From: Halarsenatibacter silvermanii
GTDB taxonomy: Bacteria; Bacillota; Halanaerobiia; Halanaerobiales; Halarsenatibacteraceae
Length of the DNA: 64,000 nt
NCBI RefSeq assembly: GCF_900103135.1
Contig: NZ_FNGO01000001.1
Coordinates: forward strand, 124,001-188,000
Direction: 5' to 3'
Part shown: in pieces, positions 58,676-64,000 of the stretch
Layout of the letters: each line of letters opens with the position of its first letter
Position numbering within the stretch: position 1 is the first letter of the stretch
The notes under the pieces: generated by a model
What the model was told of the DNA's origin: nothing
What the model saw: the letters and a program-made list of their open reading frames with translations, nothing else
Databases searched by the model: none
Translations under genes and position numbers: made by a program

Positions 58676-59536
58676 TCAGCGCAGCTTTTCCCATCTTTCC
58701 AGCTCTTTTTCCAGACCGACAAGGCGGTTAAAATCATCAAAGTCCAGAGTTCTTTCCGGAGGCAGATCGCGAGAATGGCCCTTCTCCTTTAGCTCAGCCA
58801 GAGAATCCTTCATGGCCCGCGCTGCCGCATAAAGGCCGGTTAGAGGATAGGCTACCAGGCGATAGCCCCACCGCTCAAGCTCCTCCCGGCCCACAATGGG
58901 AGTCTTCCCCCGACGGATCATATTGGCCATAAGAGGCACCTTTTTAACCTGTCGACCCACTTCCTTGAGTTCTTCCCGGCTCTGGGGAGATTCCACAAAG
59001 ACAGCATCAACTCCCAGTTCTATTGCAGCCTGAACCCTCTCGATGGCACTCGCCAGACCGCTGATGTTGCGGGCATCGGTACGGGCTAAAATTTTAAAAT
59101 CAGGATTGGCGCGGGCGGTAAGAGCGGCCTCCAGCCGCTGCAGCCAAATTTTCTGATCAACTATCTTTTTGCCTTCCATATGCCCGCAGCGCTTGGGCCA
59201 GACCTGATCTTCGATAAAAAGCCCCACAGCCCCGACGCGTTCGTATTCTTTTACTGTCCTTTTCACATTAATATCCTCTCCATAACCGGTATCGCCGTCC
59301 ACAAACACCGGAATATCGACAGCTTCGATTATATCGGCCGCCCTCTCAACCATCTCCGTCATGGTCAGATAACCCAGATCGGGACGGCCCAGCTTGCTGG
59401 CGCTTATGCCATAACCGGTGGTAAAAAGAGCTTCAAAACCGGTTTCCTCAATAATCCGGGCTGTCAGGGCGTCTCCGGCCCCGGGCATAAGTATGGCTCG
59501 ATCGCCGGCCAAAAGTCGGGAAAATTTTTCAATCAC
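58676..59536 (-). CDS. Isocitrate lyase/PEP mutase superfamily lyase (methylisocitrate/dimethylmalate lyase-like)
   Basis: 286 residues from the GTG at 59536 (GGAGGG upstream). TIM-barrel enzyme with MPGAGDALTARIIEETGF, the Mg site VDGDTGYGE and the catalytic WPKRCGHMEGKKIV (KRCGH as in PrpB), plus FVESPQSREE and PLMANMIRRGKTP. It should cleave a C-C bond in a 2-hydroxy di- or tricarboxylate such as 2-methylisocitrate or 2,3-dimethylmalate. The start overlaps the end of a divergent paralogue by eight bases, in an operon with a sodium:solute symporter. Exact substrate unresolved. Confidence 0.88.
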   Translation of the reverse strand: MIEKFSRLLAGDRAILMPGAGDALTARIIEETGFEALFTTGYGISASKLGRPDLGYLTMTEMVERAADIIEAVDIPVFVDGDTGYGEDINVKRTVKEYERVGAVGLFIEDQVWPKRCGHMEGKKIVDQKIWLQRLEAALTARANPDFKILARTDARNISGLASAIERVQAAIELGVDAVFVESPQSREELKEVGRQVKKVPLMANMIRRGKTPIVGREELERWGYRLVAYPLTGLYAAARAMKDSLAELKEKGHSRDLPPERTLDFDDFNRLVGLEKELERWEKLR

Positions 59537-60437
59537 GATTATCGCCCTCCTCTTGCCGCCCAGCCCGGCCAAAAAGTTTCTGCCGAGTCGATCTTAATCG
59601 TTCCAGCATTTCTTTTTCGGCCTCAATACGTTCTGAGGTCAAAAATCCCCTCATTACCATCAGATCGAAACCTGCACCGGACTCGACCATCCTATTTTCC
59701 AGAGATAAAGATTCCTTTGAATTTCTCTTCCGATACTTTTCAGGTTCCCGGTTAAAATTCTCCACCCGATCATCCCGCAGCTCTCCGAATAAAGGAGCCG
59801 GCACCGCATTTTTCAGCCGGATCATCTCCTTATCCGAGGTGATTTCACCCGGTCCCAAAATATCGGCACCGGCTTCATAAAAGGCTTTCATTCTCGGTAT
59901 AATCCGGGAATTATCGCTTTTCTTTCCGGCAGCAGTCCGGGCGATCAGCAGAGTTTCTTCCCTCAACCCTTCCTGCGCTGCTTTTAGGCGGGAACACATC
60001 TTTTTTGAATTTAAAATTTCACTTTCGCGCTCTTTATTTTCCCGCGGCCAGCGGGTATCATCAAATATTATCGCATCAGCTCCCGCCCGCTCAAATTCCC
60101 GGGCGGTGCGGCAGGCATTAACATCCCCGCCAAAACCGGAACCGGCTTCCACCACCAAAAAGAGATCGGCCGCATAATTTATTCTCTCCACAAGACGCCG
60201 CACTTCCGTCATGGTAACGTGATGCCTGCAGGAACTACCCAGCAGTGTCAGGGCAGCGCTGCGGAGAGACAAAAACGCTATATTAAAACCTGCTCCGACA
60301 GCCAGACGGGCAGAAAGCGCATCTTCCACACCGACTGCAGCCGCGGGGCTACCGGTTAAAATATGCTCTCTGATATCGCTGGCTGTTAATTTATTCTCCG
60401 TATATTTTTCCTCTTTTTCTTTCTCAGGTTCCTGCAT
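59529..60437 (-). CDS. Isocitrate lyase/PEP mutase superfamily paralogue, catalytic residues lost
   Basis: 302 residues. The fold is recognisable from VGVEDALSARLAVGAGFN, the sheet pattern LFLVVEAGSGFGGDVNACRTAREFERAGADAIIFDD and ARTAAGKK. But the metal motif DGDTGYG is replaced by EAGSGFG, and the KRCGH loop by PRENKERESEI, so catalysis of the usual kind is unlikely. It may be a regulatory or structural partner of the active lyase encoded next, or have a changed activity. ATG at 60437 after GAGAGGAGAG. The acidic, Lys/Glu-rich first 17 residues look unstructured. Confidence 0.75.
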   Translation of the reverse strand: MQEPEKEKEEKYTENKLTASDIREHILTGSPAAAVGVEDALSARLAVGAGFNIAFLSLRSAALTLLGSSCRHHVTMTEVRRLVERINYAADLFLVVEAGSGFGGDVNACRTAREFERAGADAIIFDDTRWPRENKERESEILNSKKMCSRLKAAQEGLREETLLIARTAAGKKSDNSRIIPRMKAFYEAGADILGPGEITSDKEMIRLKNAVPAPLFGELRDDRVENFNREPEKYRKRNSKESLSLENRMVESGAGFDLMVMRGFLTSERIEAEKEMLERLRSTRQKLFGRAGRQEEGDNRD

Positions 60438-60492
60438 TGACTGCTATCTCTCCTCTCGCATCTGAAGTGAAATTCAGCCTGTCAGGGATTAA

Positions 60493-61995
60493 TCAGGCGC
60501 TTATCTGAGTGTATTCCTCGGCCAGTTCCTTTTCGGTCTCGCTTTGAGGAAGCAGCAGACTGCCGACGACACAGATGGCAAAATTAACCGCCAGCCCTAT
60601 AATACCTCCATGCACACCGGCTATTGTGCCCATGCCGGCTATTGTCATGCCGCCGCCGATAATGCTGCCGACAAGCATGCCGACGAGCACGGCTTTGCCA
60701 TTTAACCGTTCCCAGTAAAGGCCCAGCATGAAAGCCGGAGCTATCTGCGTCATAATCTCCAGTTTGAGCACAAATATTTCGTAAAGAGTTCCGGGCGGAA
60801 ACCAGGCCACCAGTATCAAAAGACCGACCAGCACGATGCCGCCTATCTTGCCGACGAGCACCTGTTTTTTCTCCGAGGCATCAGGGTTTATATGTCGGGC
60901 ATAAAGATCATTCGATATGAGCGAGGAAATGGCCAGAATGATCGAATCGGCGGTGGACATGATAGCTCCCATGATTCCGCAGAAAAGTAGCAGCATGAGA
61001 AAGTAATGAAAACCTGACTGACCGGCTATTCGGGCCGCCATCATGCCGATCAGCTCTTCAGCCTCCATCTCGCCCAGACCGGGAAATTCTTTAAGGCCGA
61101 TTATGCCGACCACGAAAACGACACCGGTGGTCAAAAAGGGCATCCAGGCCATCCTCTTGAAGCTCTTTTTGAGCGTGGCCTCGCTTTCAGCTGCATAAAT
61201 ACGCTGAATGGCGTGAGGATACATGGTCGCTCCAAAGGCTGTCAGCATAAGCATGCTCAGCCAGTTCACCGCCGAAGTGGTATCGGGAGCTCCCACCCGG
61301 TCGGGAAAGTTTTGAGCGGCGAATTCAGTCGCTTCGCCCAGGCCGCCGATAACAGTAAAGGAGAAAAATAAGAGTCCAAAAACCCCTAAAAGCAGCAAAA
61401 CTCCATTGAAGGTATCGGCAATAGCCACAGCCTGCATGCCGCCCAGCCATTCGTAAAGGAGCATGATCACCACCAGAAACAGCACCCCGAACTGATAGGG
61501 AACCACGCCGGCGGTAAGACCCGCAACCGCATGGCCTATGGCCACAAGCTGCTCGAGCAAGAAATTCGAAAGACCATAAAGCATTATCAAAACCGCCACA
61601 AAACTGACCAGCTCGGAACCAAAACGGTGCTGAAACCAGTCTACAGGCGTGATAAAATCATGTTTTTTGGATATATGATGAAGTCTTGGAGCGTAAAGCA
61701 TATATCCTGCCAGCACAACGATCATAAAAGGAATAGACTGCAGCCAGGTGAAACCGATACGATAGGCCTGAGGCGCATAACCTATCACCGTATTGCCGCT
61801 GTACTGCGAGGCATAAAGGGTAAAGAAAAGCACAATGGTACCAAGACCACCGCCGGCCACGTAAAAACTATGTTTCGAATCTTTGCTGACAAAACGCGAT
61901 ATGTAGATACCCATGCCCAGAATTATCAGAGGCCAGACGATCAAAACTGCCACACCATGCCAGCCTACGACAAAATCGAGTTCCTCCAAGGTCAT
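60493..61995 (-). CDS. Sodium:solute symporter (SSS family)
   Basis: 500 residues, thirteen or so membrane segments, LeuT-type fold. Family features: YISRFVSKDSKHSFYVAGGGLG in the first loop, ASQYSGNTVIGYAPQAYRIGFTW (TM2), the VDWFQHRFGS segment and GIMGAIMSTADSIILAISSLISNDLY with the Na+-site serines in TM8. It resembles pantothenate/proline/carboxylate symporters. ATG at 61995 is only one base from AGGAGG, so the TTG two codons later may be used. It follows a small DUF3311 protein gene, its usual partner, and precedes two lyase-family genes, so it likely imports a carboxylate. Confidence 0.92.
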   Translation of the reverse strand: MTLEELDFVVGWHGVAVLIVWPLIILGMGIYISRFVSKDSKHSFYVAGGGLGTIVLFFTLYASQYSGNTVIGYAPQAYRIGFTWLQSIPFMIVVLAGYMLYAPRLHHISKKHDFITPVDWFQHRFGSELVSFVAVLIMLYGLSNFLLEQLVAIGHAVAGLTAGVVPYQFGVLFLVVIMLLYEWLGGMQAVAIADTFNGVLLLLGVFGLLFFSFTVIGGLGEATEFAAQNFPDRVGAPDTTSAVNWLSMLMLTAFGATMYPHAIQRIYAAESEATLKKSFKRMAWMPFLTTGVVFVVGIIGLKEFPGLGEMEAEELIGMMAARIAGQSGFHYFLMLLLFCGIMGAIMSTADSIILAISSLISNDLYARHINPDASEKKQVLVGKIGGIVLVGLLILVAWFPPGTLYEIFVLKLEIMTQIAPAFMLGLYWERLNGKAVLVGMLVGSIIGGGMTIAGMGTIAGVHGGIIGLAVNFAICVVGSLLLPQSETEKELAEEYTQISA

Positions 61996-62050
61996 TCCTC
62001 CTGTTTGATTATTTAACTTTGATTATTTAATCACCCGTAAATTCACCCGC

Positions 62051-62314
62051 TCAGTTGTCCGGATTGTATTCGTCCTCATATTCCTCTTCTAAATCTTCCA
62101 TATCCCAGAGCCTGGTCATCATGTAAACAAGCCAGGCAGATATGCCTACGGCTGAAAGCAGCGAGACAAAAGCCCAGTAGGGAAACCCCAGTATAATAGG
62201 CTCATAGCTACCTTCGGTGTAAAACCAGGGAACGTTGATCATGATCAGGATCAAAAAGATCAACCAGGCCCACCAGTAATCCAGAGGCTCTTTGTAGCGG
62301 TCGTTCTTTTTAAT
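62051..62314 (-). CDS. DUF3311-type small accessory membrane protein of the symporter
   Basis: 87 residues: a short charged start (KKNDRYKEPLDYWWAW), a first membrane helix (LIFLILIMINVPWFY), the family motif PIILGFPYWAF, a second helix (VSLLSAVGISAWLVYMMT) and an acidic tail EEEYEDEYNPDN. Small proteins of this type are encoded directly before SSS symporters and probably assist them. The frame opens behind GGGGGGAAGG with ATT at 62312-62314 as the only well-placed start; a TTG at 62263 would remove half of the first helix and has no ribosome-binding site. Confidence 0.75.
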   Translation of the reverse strand: MKKNDRYKEPLDYWWAWLIFLILIMINVPWFYTEGSYEPIILGFPYWAFVSLLSAVGISAWLVYMMTRLWDMEDLEEEYEDEYNPDN

Positions 62315-62440
62315 CTTCCTTCCCCCCTTTCCCTATTAATCTCGTTAGAATCGAAAATTATCAACAGGTTTATATTTAATCTTACTCACTATTATATATT
62401 CAACGTGCTGAATTTGTAAAGGGGTTTTTTGTCCGGCGGT

Positions 62441-64000
62441 TTAAAAGGTCAGGCCGGGGGCCAGATAGGCCTGCACCCCCGATTCATCGATATTGCCGGC
62501 TATTCCCATGCTGATTCTGGCCGGTGCCCGACCGTAGGAAAGCTCCATATCGAGAGAGAGCTCAAGACCATAGCCGGCCATAAAATCGTCCACTTCGTCG
62601 CCGGATATATCGCCGCCTTCGGCGAAAGCAGCCAGGCTCACCTCATCGAAGAAAACGGGGGTGGTGCCCATGCCCCGGCCGATATCGGTCAGAGGAAATC
62701 TGTATTCCCCTCTGAAATAGAGAAGCTGACTGCCTTCTTTTCTGTCCCCCTCGCTGTAGCCGCGAATGGGATACTGTCCAAAAACTCCTCCCAGCTCGAA
62801 AAATTCCTCGAGTTCAGCTCCGGCCGCCGAACCACGCAGCCTGATACGATGATTATTGGGAAATTCGAAAAATTCCCGCCAGTCAAATTGACCATAAATG
62901 TTGTGTTCATCATCAAAATAAGCATCGCCGGCCCGCAGGGTAAGATTGCGGGTGGTGACCATGGAATCGCGGCCGGTCTGACTTAGATAATCGAGCTGAC
63001 TGAAACCGCGATATTCTTCGTTCAGGCCGTCCTCGCGCAAATTATCGCGCAGATAGGAAGTTCCAAATCCCAGGTTTAATCTGCTGAAAGGAGCGCTGCG
63101 AATGGGAGTCTGGGCCATCAGGGTATGCTGATCGCGATAATGATATTTGCTGTCATCCATTCTGCGCCCGGCCCAGCGCTGACTCTGCTGGAGAATGTCG
63201 AAGCGGCCGGCCTCCAGTTCAAGATTCCAGTCAAAACTTACGGGATAATCATAATCGCCGCCGTCATATTCCACCGATCCCTGATAATGCATTTTATTCA
63301 AAGGATCACGACCGCCCACCGTAATTCCGGCATAGCTGCCGCCGGTGCCGATAAAAAAGCTGGGGAAAAAGTAGCGGGGAGCCATATAGTCAAGCCGGCT
63401 GTAATCTCTGCTCTCCGGCGGGGCCTCGCTTTTAAATTCATCTCTTTTTTCCTCTTCCAAAAAAGCATAATCATCATAAATATCGACGTTTCTGCTCACT
63501 GCTGCAGCCGAATCCAATCTGTAAATATCAAAACCGCGCTCCGAATAACCGGTATAATAAAGATCGAATGATTTTTCCGCTCCACCGTCGGCAGGAGTAA
63601 AGGATTCCGCCGCCAGCGGATCAAAAGCACCGGTGAGTTCCCGGGTGAGCTGCTGGATCTCTTCTTTTTCAAGATCATAACTATAAAGATTATAAATACC
63701 ATTACGATCCGAACTAAAAAGAACCTGATTTCCCTCCGGAGTCCAGGCCGGCGATAAAACCGCTTCCCGTCCCCGGGTTATCCGGCGGCGCTCCTCATTT
63801 TCCAGGTCGTAAATATAAAGATCCTGAAAACCGCCCGGAGACCAGCTGACCAGAGCCAGTCTGTCTCCGTCTAAAGCCAGGGAGAGATGCAGAAACTGCT
63901 CTCCGTTTTCAGCCTCGATCACAACCTCGCTCTCTCCGTTTTCAGCCTGCAGATCCATTTCAACCACCCGCGATTTTCCATCCTGACGGGTGATATAATA
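62441..64000 (-). CDS. Beta-propeller plus outer-membrane beta-barrel protein (partial, 5' end outside window)
   Basis: At least 519 residues visible; the frame is open to base 64000 so the N-terminus is missing. The visible N-terminal part (about 170 residues) has TolB/WD40-like repeats: LSLALDGDRLALVSWSPGG, LYIYDLENEERRRITRG, PAWTPEGNQVLFSSDRNG and NLYSYDLEKEEIQQLT. The rest is a barrel of the bacterial-surface-antigen type with alternating strands and glycine-rich turns (FIGTGGSYAGITVGGRDP, FRGEYRFPLTDIGRG), ending in the terminal Phe signature APGLTF. It probably sits in the outer membrane with the propeller in the periplasm. Substrate unknown. Confidence 0.8.
   Translation of the reverse strand, partial: YYITRQDGKSRVVEMDLQAENGESEVVIEAENGEQFLHLSLALDGDRLALVSWSPGGFQDLYIYDLENEERRRITRGREAVLSPAWTPEGNQVLFSSDRNGIYNLYSYDLEKEEIQQLTRELTGAFDPLAAESFTPADGGAEKSFDLYYTGYSERGFDIYRLDSAAAVSRNVDIYDDYAFLEEEKRDEFKSEAPPESRDYSRLDYMAPRYFFPSFFIGTGGSYAGITVGGRDPLNKMHYQGSVEYDGGDYDYPVSFDWNLELEAGRFDILQQSQRWAGRRMDDSKYHYRDQHTLMAQTPIRSAPFSRLNLGFGTSYLRDNLREDGLNEEYRGFSQLDYLSQTGRDSMVTTRNLTLRAGDAYFDDEHNIYGQFDWREFFEFPNNHRIRLRGSAAGAELEEFFELGGVFGQYPIRGYSEGDRKEGSQLLYFRGEYRFPLTDIGRGMGTTPVFFDEVSLAAFAEGGDISGDEVDDFMAGYGLELSLDMELSYGRAPARISMGIAGNIDESGVQAYLAPGLTF

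Noticed and set aside
62051-62263. Shorter reading of the DUF3311 protein from TTG 62263.
   Set aside because: It would cut into the first membrane helix and lacks a ribosome-binding site, whereas the ATT at 62314 fits both.
1-64000. CRISPR arrays, rRNA genes, prophage or intact insertion sequences.
   Set aside because: No regularly spaced repeats, rRNA sequence, integrase or transposase reading frame was found on either strand.

Overview
The window looks like chromosomal DNA of an anaerobic, salt-adapted bacterium of the Halanaerobiales type. This is inferred from strongly acidic proteins throughout, clear Shine-Dalgarno sites with many GTG and TTG starts, outer-membrane beta-barrel proteins (57.9-58.5 kb and 62.4-64.0 kb) beside Firmicutes-type genes (YhaN/YhaO, GlpP, PTS, ECF transporter S component), and a complete bacterial-type pyrrolysine cassette. 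No rRNA, CRISPR array, phage or intact transposase was seen. The one RNA gene recognised with confidence is the amber-decoding tRNA.

Layout. 0-10 kb: a nitroreductase cut by the window edge, cardiolipin synthase, three small proteins of uncertain role (one with a NusG domain II), an MFS-lysA operon, a methyltransferase, an ECF S component, a metallo-beta-lactamase-fold hydrolase and an alpha/beta hydrolase. 10-22 kb: a PTS IIC membrane protein, an aminotransferase, a YhaO/YhaN nuclease-ATPase pair, an LTA-synthase-like phosphotransferase, a site-2 protease with CBS domains, a HAD hydrolase and a TGS-domain GTPase. 22-32 kb: a minus-strand sugar-acid cluster in which a DeoR regulator is followed by glycerate kinase, two IlvD/Edd dehydratases, a flavin reductase, a GntP permease, a four-carbon acid sugar kinase and a PdxA-family dehydrogenase. 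33-37 kb: a candidate small RNA, and thiD-thiE-thiM behind a TPP riboswitch with its own terminator. 37-44 kb: glycerol-phosphate genes, namely GlpP antiterminator, glycerophosphodiester phosphodiesterase, an MFS protein, a TIM-barrel isomerase and a ugpB-ugpA-ugpE-type ABC importer without its ATPase. 44.9-48.1 kb: a ZnuC/ZnuB-type metal ABC transporter and an oligopeptide/nickel-type binding protein.

48.2-54.8 kb is the most notable region: mttB (trimethylamine methyltransferase) interrupted by an in-frame amber codon, a tRNA-Pyl gene with a CUA anticodon, and pylSn, pylSc, pylB, pylC and pylD on the same strand. Together they make pyrrolysine, charge it and insert it into MttB. Just upstream of mttB lies a possible small membrane-protein ORF that also carries an in-frame amber codon, and pylC itself ends in TAG. 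By hand count, 56 genes show their stop in this window: 32 TGA, 21 TAA and 3 TAG, so amber is rare as a stop.

54.8-64 kb: a very long Wzz-like coiled-coil protein, a variant peptide deformylase, a small outer-membrane barrel protein, an operon of DUF3311 protein, sodium:solute symporter and two isocitrate-lyase-superfamily proteins (one lacking catalytic residues), and a beta-propeller/outer-membrane-barrel protein cut by the window end.

A family of short MITE-like intergenic repeats sharing a core near TGATAGTGATCTTATACGAT occurs at about 3.8, 6.8, 31.4, 38.7 and 44.5 kb, all in the same orientation, with a fragment at 12.4 kb.
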